From an uncultured Porphyromonadaceae bacterium (lineage in GTDB: Bacteria; Bacteroidota; Bacteroidia; Bacteroidales; Muribaculaceae), in the NCBI GenBank assembly GCA_947176755.1, contig CAMWRW010000017.1:1-34480 (forward strand): a DNA stretch of 34,480 nucleotides. The letters run 5' to 3'. Within the stretch, counting starts at the first letter, position 1; each line of letters starts with the position of its first letter. Below are positions 7,235 through 16,000 of the stretch, one piece after another. Under the pieces are notes generated by a model. It saw only the letters and a program-made list of their open reading frames with translations. It did not search any database and had not been told where the DNA came from. The translations under genes were made by a program, and so were the position numbers.

Positions 7235-8428
7235 TCATTTAAGAACGTTGAGTTTCTTTCCGACTTTGATGAAGGCCTCGATTGCTTTGTCGAGCTGCTC
7301 GCGAGTATGAGCTGCGGAAAGCTGGACGCGGATTCGGGCTTGTCCTTTGGGGACAACGGGATAGTAGAAGCCGGTCACATAGATACCTTCTTTCTGCATC
7401 TCGGCGGCGAAATCCTGGGACAGTTTTGCATCGTAAAGCATCACGGCGCAAATGGCGCTTTGCGTGGGTTTGATATCGAACCCTGCTTCGAGCATCTTAT
7501 CGCGGAAATATTTCACATTCTCCATGAGGCGAGTGTGAAGGTCGTCGTTTTCCCCAAGCATCTTGAACATCTCGATAGAAGCGCCTACAATCGAAGGAGC
7601 GACCGAGTTGGAAAAGAGATAGGGACGTGAACGCTGACGCAGCATGTCGATTACTTCTTTCGGGCCGGTCGTGAAACCACCCATAGCTCCGCCGAAGGCC
7701 TTGCCGAGAGTTCCGGTAAAGATATCAATTTTGCCATAGCAATCAAATTCTTCAGCCACACCATGACCCGTAGGACCGACAACACCGGCAGAGTGGCTCT
7801 CGTCGACCATCACCAGCGCATCATATTTTTCGGCAAGTTCGCAGATTTTATCCATGGGGGCAACGTTTCCGTCCATAGAGAAAACGCCGTCAGTAGCGAT
7901 TATCCGATAACGGCAATCCTTTGCTTCCTGAAGGCATCTTTCAAGATCCTCCATGTCGGCATTCTTATAACGGAAGCGTTTTGCTTTGCAGAGACGAACG
8001 CCGTCAATGATTGAGGCATGGTTAAGAGAGTCGCTGATAATGGCATCCTCTTCGGTAAATAACGGTTCGAAAAGTCCGCCATTGGCATCGAAGCATGCTG
8101 CGTAAAGAATCGTATCTTCCGTCTTGAAGTAATCGGAAATCGCTTTTTCAAGCTCTTTGTGGAGATCCTGGGTTCCACAGATAAAGCGGACGGAAGACAT
8201 TCCGTATCCGCGACGGTCCATTGCCTTCTTGGCGGCTTCAATCAGTCGGGAGTTGTCGGCAAGGCCAAGATAGTTGTTGGCGCAGAAATTAAGCACCTCC
8301 CCTTTCGCACCCTCCACCTCAATGTCGCTGCTCTGAGGCGTGACAATCACGCGTTCGTTCTTGTAGAGCCCGGCATCCTTGATATCCTGAAGCTCTTTTT
8401 CAAGATGTTGCTGAAAATTTTTGTACAT
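7235..8428 (-). CDS. kbl: Glycine C-acetyltransferase (2-amino-3-ketobutyrate CoA ligase)
   Basis: A 397-residue PLP-dependent enzyme of the alpha-oxoamine synthase family. It converts 2-amino-3-ketobutyrate plus CoA to glycine and acetyl-CoA, the second step of threonine breakdown. The PLP lysine is K243 in TGTLGKAFGG, and VMVDESHS (207-213) carries the PLP-contacting Asp and His. The length and N-terminus (MYKNFQQHLEKELQDIKDAG) align with the usual 397-398 residue enzymes. I therefore start at ATG 8428, not at the upstream in-frame GTG at 8482, which would put the leader hairpin inside the gene. It is divergent from tdh, which makes its substrate. This close metabolic pairing makes the call firm. 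Confidence 0.96.
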   Translation of the reverse strand: MYKNFQQHLEKELQDIKDAGLYKNERVIVTPQSSDIEVEGAKGEVLNFCANNYLGLADNSRLIEAAKKAMDRRGYGMSSVRFICGTQDLHKELEKAISDYFKTEDTILYAACFDANGGLFEPLFTEEDAIISDSLNHASIIDGVRLCKAKRFRYKNADMEDLERCLQEAKDCRYRIIATDGVFSMDGNVAPMDKICELAEKYDALVMVDESHSAGVVGPTGHGVAEEFDCYGKIDIFTGTLGKAFGGAMGGFTTGPKEVIDMLRQRSRPYLFSNSVAPSIVGASIEMFKMLGENDDLHTRLMENVKYFRDKMLEAGFDIKPTQSAICAVMLYDAKLSQDFAAEMQKEGIYVTGFYYPVVPKGQARIRVQLSAAHTREQLDKAIEAFIKVGKKLNVLK

Positions 8429-8454
8429 GATATTAGTGTTCGTTACATACGACG

Positions 8455-8474
8455 CCGACTCCAAGCGGAGTCGG
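8455..8474 (-). promoter_or_regulatory. Hairpin in the kbl leader
   Basis: CCGACTCC (8455-8462) and GGAGTCGG (8467-8474) form a perfect 8-bp stem with a 4-base loop in the kbl 5' leader, 26 bases before the ATG. No poly-U follows, so it is not an obvious attenuator. Confidence 0.55.
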
Positions 8475-8478
8475 ACAG

Positions 8479-8500
8479 CCACGTTTGGTTAGGTATGTGG
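8479..8500 (-). promoter_or_regulatory. Shared leader motif, kbl copy
   Basis: Read on the minus strand, this part of the kbl leader contains ACATACCTAACCAAAC flanked by CCAC and GTGG. A closely similar string occurs in the sense direction of the divergent tdh leader (8602-8622). It may be a DNA operator or an RNA element; this is inferred from repetition alone. Confidence 0.4.
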
Positions 8501-8531
8501 AACGGGTAAAATATTTTCCTCGCTCCACCTG

Positions 8532-8539
8532 CAAATTTA
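8532..8539 (-). promoter_or_regulatory. kbl promoter, -7 element
   Basis: TAAATTTG on the minus strand matches TAnnTTTG. The expected transcript start near 8525 gives a leader of about 97 bases. The -33 region is weak and overlaps the tdh -7 element. Confidence 0.6.
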
Positions 8540-8551
8540 GGAAATTTTTTT

Positions 8552-8559
8552 TAATTTTG
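8552..8559 (+). promoter_or_regulatory. tdh promoter, -7 element
   Basis: TAATTTTG matches TAnnTTTG, with the transcript expected to start near 8566. The element lies only 12 bp from the kbl -7 element, so each promoter's -33 region covers the other's -7. Confidence 0.6.
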
Positions 8560-8601
8560 CGCTCGCTGAAAAGCTACTTTTTAGCGTCACACCTTAAATT
8601 G

Positions 8602-8622
8602 ATACCTAACACATACCAAACC
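8602..8622 (+). promoter_or_regulatory. Shared leader motif, tdh copy
   Basis: ATACCTAAC (8602-8610) runs directly into ACATACCAAACC (8611-8622) and ends one base before the tdh ATG. It repeats the pieces of the motif in the kbl leader (8479-8500), in the same orientation relative to its own transcript. Confidence 0.4.
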
Positions 8623-8623
8623 A

Positions 8624-9586
8624 ATGAAAAATATACTTGTAATCGGAGGGACCGGACAGATTGGCTCTGAACTAATCATGAAACTACGCGGGCTCTATCC
8701 GGAGGGAAATGTCGTTTGCGGATATATCCCTTCAGCAGCTCCCAAGGGAGAACTTCTCGAGTCCGGACCTGCAGAAGTTGTCGACATCACGAATGCCGTC
8801 CAAATTGCGGAAGCCGTAGATAAATATAAAGTTGATACCATCTATAATCTCGCAGCCCTCTTGTCGGCGGTTGCAGAAGCCCGCCCTCAACTTGCTTGGC
8901 AGATTGGCGTCGGAGGTCTGTACAACACGCTGGAAGTGGCCCGCGAGAAAGGATGCGCAGTCTTCACTCCGAGCTCAATCGGCTCTTTCGGCCCGACGAC
9001 TCCTCATGTAAAAACTCCCCAGGACACCGTTCAGCGTCCTGAGACAATCTACGGAGTCACCAAAGTGAGCGGAGAACTTCTCTCGGACTATTATGCGCGC
9101 CGATTCGGAGTCGACACGCGTTCAGTGCGTTTCCCGGGGCTTATCTCCTACACGACTCTTCCCGGAGGGGGCACTACCGACTATGCAGTTGACATCTATT
9201 ACTCCGCCGTGAAGGGAGAGACATTTAAATGTCCGCTCAAGCCTGGCACATTTATGGATATGATGTATATGCCGGATGCACTACGCGCGGCAGTGGAAAT
9301 CATGGAAGCCGATCCTTCGAAACTGATTCACCGCAATTCATTCAATATCGCCTCGATGAGCTTCGACCCCGAGATTCTTTACAACAAGATTAAGGAACAC
9401 GTTCCCGAGTTCAAGATGGAATATGAACTCGATCCTCTGCGCCAGTCGATTGCCGATTCGTGGCCCGATTCCCTTGACGACACCTGCGCTCGTGAAGAAT
9501 GGGGTTGGAAGCCGGAATTCGGCCTTGAGGAGATGACTCAGGATATGCTTGTGAACCTCCGCAAGAAACTTCTTGTAACAGCTTAA
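8624..9586 (+). CDS. tdh: L-threonine 3-dehydrogenase, short-chain (SDR) type
   Basis: A 320-residue extended SDR protein that oxidises L-threonine to 2-amino-3-ketobutyrate with NAD+. The Rossmann loop GGTGQIG is at 8-14, NLAALLS at about 75-81, the serine block TPSSIGSFG at 115-123 and the catalytic pair Y143/K147 in YGVTK. SRFPG-like VRFPGLISY and the PGGGTTDYA block are characteristic of the UDP-galactose-epimerase-like threonine dehydrogenases rather than the zinc MDR enzyme of E. coli. The divergent neighbour kbl uses the product, which supports threonine dehydrogenase over a sugar epimerase. The ATG follows the leader motif directly. Confidence 0.93.
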   Translation: MKNILVIGGTGQIGSELIMKLRGLYPEGNVVCGYIPSAAPKGELLESGPAEVVDITNAVQIAEAVDKYKVDTIYNLAALLSAVAEARPQLAWQIGVGGLYNTLEVAREKGCAVFTPSSIGSFGPTTPHVKTPQDTVQRPETIYGVTKVSGELLSDYYARRFGVDTRSVRFPGLISYTTLPGGGTTDYAVDIYYSAVKGETFKCPLKPGTFMDMMYMPDALRAAVEIMEADPSKLIHRNSFNIASMSFDPEILYNKIKEHVPEFKMEYELDPLRQSIADSWPDSLDDTCAREEWGWKPEFGLEEMTQDMLVNLRKKLLVTA

Positions 9587-9624
9587 TCCCTACTCCCTAC
9601 GCGCCGTCGAACATCCCCGAAAAT

Positions 9625-9650
9625 GCGTGGGCCTGAAAGAGGCCATACGC
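9625..9650 (+). other. Hairpin downstream of tdh
   Basis: GCGT-GGCCT pairs with AGGCC-ACGC (arms 9625-9634 and 9640-9650, with small internal bulges). No U-run follows. It may stabilise the tdh 3' end. Confidence 0.4.
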
Positions 9651-9726
9651 TTAAAGAAGGAATTATTAAACAGATAGATTGTTGTCGCTTGACACAGAAA
9701 TAAATTAAAGCCGGCAATAACTAAAG

Positions 9727-9774
9727 ATGCCTTGCTCGTTAATCAGTGAAGATAACCGAGCAAGGCATTTTTAT
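9727..9774 (+). terminator. Rho-independent terminator between tdh and the efflux operon
   Basis: A perfect 12-bp stem, ATGCCTTGCTCG (9727-9738) with CGAGCAAGGCAT (9757-9768), is followed by TTTTATTT. It separates the tdh transcript from the tetR promoter 40 bp further on. Confidence 0.85.
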
Positions 9775-9809
9775 TTCAAAGGATGAGGAGGGATAAAACC
9801 GAAAACTAT

Positions 9810-9841
9810 TTTGCAGTTTTCAGTTTTTTAAATTAATTTTG
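9810..9841 (+). promoter_or_regulatory. Promoter of the tetR-efflux operon
   Basis: TTTG (9810-9813), 20 bp, TAATTTTG (9834-9841): a full match to the Bacteroidetes consensus. The transcript should start near 9848, which excludes the in-frame TTG at 9839 as a start codon for the regulator. Confidence 0.8.
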
Positions 9842-9889
9842 CACCTTGATAATCCATACAGACTACTTTCAGAACTCTGCAATTTCATA

Positions 9890-10516
9890 ATGGATACTTC
9901 CAGAATTCAGCAACCACAACTTAATGAGCTTCTTTCAGCGATTATCAAGATAATTCTTGAGAAAGGACCAAAGTCAACCACAATGGATTGTGTGGCCCGC
10001 AAACTCGGCATATCCAAACGGACTCTATACGAAATATTCGAGTCAAAAGATGATATGCTTATTTCGGCGATGGAACATCTCAAGAAGACCCACGCCAAAA
10101 AACTTGAGGAGATATTCCGCCGAAATGATTCGGATATGATGAAGGCGCTCACGGAATCCCTTACCTATCATGGCTCCATGATGAAAAACATCAATGTGAG
10201 CTTCTTTCTCGATATGGAGGAACGCTATCCGGAAATGCGCGACAAATACGAAAAGCAGGAACAAATGATGGCGACCATGGAGAAGGTCTTGGCAAAAGGC
10301 GTTGAACAGGGAGTATTTCTCCCGGGCATCAACTACCAGCTCTACCTTCAGATGCTTACGGTCCAGATGGAATCGCTCAAACGAATGGAAAGTTCGCTGC
10401 CGTCCGGAATGTCGATAGTCGATGCGCTCCAAGCCATCACAATAGGATTCCTCAGAAGCATTGCCTCCGAGAAGGGCCGCAAGATTCTGGATGAATCTCC
10501 GGTCGGTTCGCTCTGA
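9890..10516 (+). CDS. TetR/AcrR family transcriptional regulator of the efflux operon
   Basis: A 208-residue protein from ATG 9890. The N-terminal helix-turn-helix domain reads from about residue 14 (LLSAIIKIILEKGPKSTT) through CVARKLGISKRTLYEIFESKDDML, the typical TetR DNA-binding block. The helical C-terminal two thirds would bind a ligand. The gene is first in the efflux operon and is followed after 58 bp by tolC, so it most likely represses its own operon and responds to a pump substrate. A perfect 7+1+7 palindrome overlaps its stop codon (10512-10526) and is a candidate operator. The start was chosen because the promoter -7 element ends at 9841, downstream of the alternative TTG start. 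Confidence 0.9.
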   Translation: MDTSRIQQPQLNELLSAIIKIILEKGPKSTTMDCVARKLGISKRTLYEIFESKDDMLISAMEHLKKTHAKKLEEIFRRNDSDMMKALTESLTYHGSMMKNINVSFFLDMEERYPEMRDKYEKQEQMMATMEKVLAKGVEQGVFLPGINYQLYLQMLTVQMESLKRMESSLPSGMSIVDALQAITIGFLRSIASEKGRKILDESPVGSL

Positions 10517-10526
10517 CTAAGTCAGA
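10512..10526. promoter_or_regulatory. 15-bp palindrome, candidate TetR operator
   Basis: TCTGACT-A-AGTCAGA is a perfect palindrome with 7-base arms. It overlaps the tetR stop codon and lies about 50 bp before the tolC start. Operators of TetR proteins are often palindromes of this size; binding here is inferred. Confidence 0.45.
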
Positions 10527-10574
10527 ATGGATCAATACATCACACTAACAAGACAACAAAACTACTTTTTTGAT

Positions 10575-11927
10575 ATGATGCTTAAAACGACCGTAGCTAC
10601 GGGGATAGCTCTCCTTGCTTCGTTGTGTGTGTCAGCCGCCCCGACCGATTCGCTTATTCTGTCGCGGGAGAAATGCGTGGAAATCGCCTTGTCGGAGAAT
10701 CCGACAATCCGCGTGGCCGACCTCGAGGTGAAACGCCTTGATTATTCCAAACGGGAGACACTTGCCTCCCTGTTCCCGTCAATTGACTTTCAGGGAGCAT
10801 ATCAACGGGCAATTGAATTGCAGACCGTCTCCATGAATATGGGAGGCCAGAGCCAGCAGTTCAAAATGGGCACAGACAATGTCTGGAATCTTGGTTTCAA
10901 CGCAGCGATGCCCCTTGTCAACGCCTCACTTTGGAAAGCGATAAAAATCAGCGACACCCAGATTTTGAGTGCACTTGAAGATGCGCGCGCCTCGCGTCTC
11001 GATCTTGTAAACAATGTCAACAAGGCCTATTACGCCCTACTTCTTGCCCACGCATCCCGCGACGTTATCAAGCAGAACTATGCTTTGGCGGTCGAGAATG
11101 CAGAAATCTACCGTAAGCAGTTTGAACAAGGCACGGCATCGGAGTATGACGTGCTCCGTTCATCTGTTCAGGTGAGCAATCTTGAGCCGGAACTTCTCCA
11201 GGCCGACATAGCGATCAAGCAGTGTGAACTGCAGCTTAAGGTGCTGATGGGGATGGATGCATCCGTCGCAATAGGCCCTGACGTGACGCTTCGGGATATG
11301 CAGAGGGAAATGTACGGGTATCAGCTTGAAAACGGATACAATCTGGATCGCAATACGACAATGCGCTCACTGGCCATTCAGACCGACCTTCTCAAACAGA
11401 ATGTCACGTTGAAGAAATTCGCCTGGATTCCGACGCTGGCGGCTTCCTACGGACTGTCATGGACAGCGATGAGCAGCGGCAATGCCTTCCGCGATCAGAG
11501 GTTTAATCCATATTCAACGGTTTCACTCGCGCTCTCCGTGCCAATCTTCAACGGCCTTGGCAGGCTCAACGGGCTGAAACAAGCGCAGGTCCAGTTAAAA
11601 GAGATTGAGTTCACGCGCGAAAATGCGGAGAGCTCTCTTAAGATGCAGGTCGAACTGGCGCTTGATAACATTAGCCGACAGGTTCAGCAGATAGCATCCT
11701 CTGAGGAGGGAGTCCGCCAAGCAGACAAAGCGCGCGAGATCATGCAGAAAAGCTTCGAAATCGGTGCGGCCTCCTACCTTAATCTGCGCGACTCGGAAGT
11801 TGCGGCTACCTCTGCTCATCTCGCCTACTATCAGTCAATCTATAATTACCTTATATCCGTGTCCGAACTTGACACACTGCTCGGGCGCGAAGAGGCCCTC
11901 GGAATAACCACCTCCACTAACCGATAG
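10575..11927 (+). CDS. TolC-family outer-membrane efflux protein
   Basis: A 450-residue protein that forms the outer-membrane channel of a tripartite efflux pump. From ATG 10575 (or 10578) it has a clear signal peptide (MMLKTTVATGIALLASLCVSAAP), then the two TolC-type repeats: LSREKCVEIALSENPTIRVADL near the N-terminus and the helical SLAIQTDLLKQNVTLKKFAW plus PIFNGLGRLNGLKQAQ region in the second half, with long coiled-coil helices. An in-frame ATG at 10527 would add 16 polar residues before the signal peptide, so I reject it. The gene lies between the TetR regulator and the membrane-fusion gene, 10 bp before the latter. Confidence 0.92.
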   Translation: MMLKTTVATGIALLASLCVSAAPTDSLILSREKCVEIALSENPTIRVADLEVKRLDYSKRETLASLFPSIDFQGAYQRAIELQTVSMNMGGQSQQFKMGTDNVWNLGFNAAMPLVNASLWKAIKISDTQILSALEDARASRLDLVNNVNKAYYALLLAHASRDVIKQNYALAVENAEIYRKQFEQGTASEYDVLRSSVQVSNLEPELLQADIAIKQCELQLKVLMGMDASVAIGPDVTLRDMQREMYGYQLENGYNLDRNTTMRSLAIQTDLLKQNVTLKKFAWIPTLAASYGLSWTAMSSGNAFRDQRFNPYSTVSLALSVPIFNGLGRLNGLKQAQVQLKEIEFTRENAESSLKMQVELALDNISRQVQQIASSEEGVRQADKAREIMQKSFEIGAASYLNLRDSEVAATSAHLAYYQSIYNYLISVSELDTLLGREEALGITTSTNR

Positions 11928-11936
11928 AAAAACATC

Positions 11937-13010
11937 ATGAATATGAAAAGATATCTGAAAACCATTCCCGCACTCAGCCTACTGCTCATAGTGTCCGGAT
12001 GTTCCGGATCTTCTGAAAAGGAAACAAAAGGGGCAGCGGAAGCAGAGAAACTTCCTGTGGTAAAAATAATGCAGGTAAGCGAGCAGAACGTACCTCAGCG
12101 AGGCACATACACCGCGTCGATAGAGCCGGAACTTATCAATAACATCACGTCGCAGTCTCCCGGGCGTATCAAACAGATACTTGTCGACGAAGGGGTTCGC
12201 GTGGCTGCCGGTCAGAAACTGGTGGTGCTTGACGATGTGAATGCCTTCACTTATGAGACGCAGGTGGATAACGCAAAAGCCAATCTTAAGAATATCCAGC
12301 TCAACTACGACCGAGCCGTGGAATTGTATAAAATAGGAGGCGGGACGAAGCAGCAGGTAGACCAAATGGAAATCCAGCTGATCAACGCCAAGAACCAACT
12401 GGCGACTGCGGAGCGGACTCTGCGCAATGTGCGAGAGAATACGGTGTTGACCTCCCCTATTTCCGGAATTGTCACCGCCCGCAACTATGATCCGGGCGAC
12501 ATGCCGGGCGCACTCCCGATTGTCACCGTGGCCAAGACCAATCCACTGAAGGTTGTGATTAATGTCACGGAGTCAGATCTTCCGAGAATCAGAAAAGGCA
12601 TGCCGGCAGAAATCACGTTCGACACCTACGGAGACGAAACCTTCCGGGGCACAGTATCGATGGTGATGCCGACCGTCGACTCACAAAGCCGCACATTCGG
12701 CGTCGAGATCAGCGTTCCAAATTCCGACGGACGTCTTCTGCCCGGAATGTTCGGCCGTGTTTCACTGAATTTGGGAGAAGCGCGCCGCGTGGTCGTGCCC
12801 GACCGTGCAGTCATCAAGCAGCAGGGCTCCGGTGTGCACTACGTTTATGTTTACAACCCCGACGGAACAGTCACATTTTCCAAAGTAGAGCTCGGCCAAC
12901 GAATGGGAGACACCTATGAGCTCATCTCCGGCGTCAACGACGGGGCCAATGTCGTGATTTCCGGCCAGTCCAAACTTGGAAACGGAATGAAAGTTGAGCT
13001 TTCCAAATAA
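11937..13010 (+). CDS. RND efflux membrane-fusion lipoprotein (HlyD/AcrA type)
   Basis: A 357-residue periplasmic adaptor linking the RND pump to the TolC-like channel. The lipoprotein signal ends at LLLIVSGC (Cys22). Then come the biotinyl-lipoyl-like half motif SQSPGRIKQILVDEGVRVAAGQKLVVLDD, a short alpha hairpin (about 100-165), the second lipoyl half LTSPISGIVTARNYDPGDM, the beta-barrel domain (LKVVINVTESDLPRIRKGMPAEI, split across strands) and a membrane-proximal domain with PDRAVIKQQGSGVHYVYV. The short hairpin is typical of adaptors for HAE-type pumps. An alternative ATG two codons on (11943) is equally likely. Confidence 0.93.
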   Translation: MNMKRYLKTIPALSLLLIVSGCSGSSEKETKGAAEAEKLPVVKIMQVSEQNVPQRGTYTASIEPELINNITSQSPGRIKQILVDEGVRVAAGQKLVVLDDVNAFTYETQVDNAKANLKNIQLNYDRAVELYKIGGGTKQQVDQMEIQLINAKNQLATAERTLRNVRENTVLTSPISGIVTARNYDPGDMPGALPIVTVAKTNPLKVVINVTESDLPRIRKGMPAEITFDTYGDETFRGTVSMVMPTVDSQSRTFGVEISVPNSDGRLLPGMFGRVSLNLGEARRVVVPDRAVIKQQGSGVHYVYVYNPDGTVTFSKVELGQRMGDTYELISGVNDGANVVISGQSKLGNGMKVELSK

Positions 13011-13045
13011 TCTTCTTATTCTTCAATTAAAACGACGATACGACA

Positions 13046-16000
13046 ATGAGTCTATATGGATCCGCAGTGAAGCGGCCGATCACGACCCTGCTGTGCTTTG
13101 TCACGGTAATTGTGCTCGGGCTGTTCTCACTCTCCAAATTGCCGATTGACCTTTACCCGGACATCGACACGAACACCATCATGGTGATTACGATGTATCC
13201 GGGAGCCAGCGCGAAGGATATTGAGCAGAATGTGACCAAACCACTTGAGAACGCGCTCAATGCCGTGGAGCATTTAAAGCATATCACCTCCACATCGCGT
13301 GAAAACACCTCCGTGATTACTCTTGAATTTGAATACGGATATGATATCGACGTTCTGACCAACGATGTCCGCGACAAACTGGATATGGTGAAGTCGTTGC
13401 TCCCCGACGACTCTGAGAACCCTATCATCTTCAAGTTCTCGACCGATATGATTCCTATCTGCATCCTCTCGGTGCAGGCTTCGGAAAGTATGTCGGGACT
13501 CTACAAGATTCTTGACGAGAACGTAGCGAATCCGCTTGCGCGAATCGACGGTGTGGGAACCGTGTCGATAGCCGGCGCCCCGAAACGAGAAATTCATATT
13601 TATGTCGACCCCAACCGTCTGGAGGCCTATAACCTGTCGGTTGAGCAGATTTCAAGTGTGATTGGCGCAGAGAACCGTAATATTCCCGGAGGTTCGTTTG
13701 ATATCGGATCTAACACTTATGCTCTTCGCGTTCAGGGAGAGTTTGACGATTCCCGTCAGCTTGAAGAGCTTCCTGTCGGCTCATATCAGGGTAGAGTAAT
13801 CTACCTCAAGGATGTGGCACGCGTGGATGACGGTCTTGAAGAGCGCACGCAGCAGTCCTACATTAACGGAGTTGAAGGAGCGACGATTGTAATTCAGAAA
13901 CAGAGCGGCGCCAACTCTGTCCAGATCTCCGATAAAGTCAAGGAGATTCTTCCCCGTTTGGAAAAGAATCTCCCCTCCGACATTAAAATCGGTGTTGTAG
14001 TCGACACATCCGACAATATCCGCAACACGATTGCGTCGCTTGTGGAGACTGTGCTTTACGCACTTCTGTTCGTGATGATTGTGGTGTTCCTATTCCTGGG
14101 ACGTTGGCGTGCGACGGTGATTATTGTGATCACGATTCCCGTCTCGCTCATAGCCTCATTCATTTATCTATTTGCGACGGGCAACACGCTCAATATTATT
14201 TCGCTTTCGGCGTTGTCGATTTCAATCGGTATGGTTGTCGACGACGCGATTGTGGTGCTTGAAAATGTGACGACCCATCTCGAACGAGGGGCACGCCCCA
14301 AGCAGGCCGCGATTCACGGCACGAATGAGGTTGCCGTCTCTGTGATTGCCTCCACACTCACCCTAATCGCCGTGTTCTTCCCGCTGACTATGGTGACGGG
14401 TATGACAGGCGTAATGTTCCGCCAGCTCGGATGGATGGTAACGATCATGATGATTATCTCCACGACCTGCGCACTCTCTCTGACACCGATGCTCTGTTCG
14501 CAATGGCTTCGGACAAGCAAGAAGGGAGATAAGAAGAAAAAGAATTGGTACACCCCCATTGAGAATGCACTCAACAAGTTCGACAACGGATATGCCCGTT
14601 TGCTCCAAAAGGTTGTCAGCCACCGTGGAGTAACGATCCTCGTCTGTCTTGGAATCTTCGTTGGGTCGGTATTCCTTATGCGTTTCGTCGGGACTGAGTT
14701 CTTCCCTACTCAGGATAATGGACGAATCGGAGTTAATCTTGAACTTCCAATCGGTTCACGCGTAGAATATGCACAAGAAGTCACTTCGAGTCTCGACAGT
14801 CTCTGGCGGACTAAATATCCGGAAATTGAAGTGATCTCCTACACCGTAGGTCCGGCAAGTTCTGACAACACCTATGCATCACTCTCAGACAACGGCGCAC
14901 ATATCATATCGATGAATATCCGCTTGAGTTCTCCGACAGAGCGCGAACGGAACATCACCGATATAGCCGCAGATATGCGTGAGGATCTCGCGGTTCGCTA
15001 TCCGGACTTCAAGAAAGTGCAGGTGAATGTCGGCGGCGGTATGGGCGGTATGGGTGGACAGTCGTCGCTTGACTTTGAAATCTATGGATATGACTTCGAA
15101 GAGACCGACAGCGTGGCAAGCACCCTCCGTCAGATACTTCTCGGAATCGAGGGCACGGCTGACGTCCGCATATCGCGTTCGGACTATCAGCCCGAATATC
15201 AGGTGGACTTCGACCGCGATAAGCTATCCATGTACGGGCTGAATCTCCAGACGGCCGCGATGTATCTCCGAAACCGAATCAACGGAGCGACCGCCTCGCA
15301 GTACCGGGAAGATGGCGAGGAGTATGATATAAAGGTCATGTATTCGCCGGAACACCGCACGCAGATTTCGGATATAGAGAATATTCTTATCTACACTCCC
15401 TCGGGCCAGGGCATCCGCTTGAAAGAGCTCGGGACAGTTGTGGAACGTTTCACGCCCCCCACAATCGAGCGCAAGGACCGCGAGCGACTCGTCACGGTAT
15501 CGGCTGTTGTCGACGGCGTGCCTATGAGTCAGGTCGTGACGGCGGCCCAGGCTGAAATCGACCAGCTCCACCTTCCGGCGGGCATCACGATTGAGATCGC
15601 CGGTTCGTTCGAAGACCAGCAAGATTCGTTCGGCGACCTGATGATGCTCGGTCTGCTTATCATCCTGCTTGTCTACATCGTGATGGCGGCACAGTTCGAA
15701 TCATTCACTTACCCCGGAATTATCATGACCTCATTACTGTTCGCCTTCTCGGGAGTGTTCTTGATTCTCTGGCTGACAGGCCACACGCTCAACATGATGT
15801 CGATGATCGGAGCAATCATGCTTATCGGTATTGTGGTTAAGAACGGTATCGTGCTTATTGACTACATCTCGCTCAACCGCGAGCGAGGGATGTCGATTCG
15901 CCGCGCCGTGATTGATGGAGGACGCTCGCGCCTGCGCCCGGTAGTGATGACAACGTTGACCACTATTCTTGGAATGGTGCCGATGGCGCTCGGCACGGGA

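Noticed and set aside
8429-8482. Upstream GTG start for kbl
   Set aside because: It would add 18 residues absent from the family and turn the leader hairpin and repeated motif into coding sequence.
9839-9889. TTG start for the TetR regulator
   Set aside because: It overlaps the -7 promoter element, upstream of the expected transcript start.
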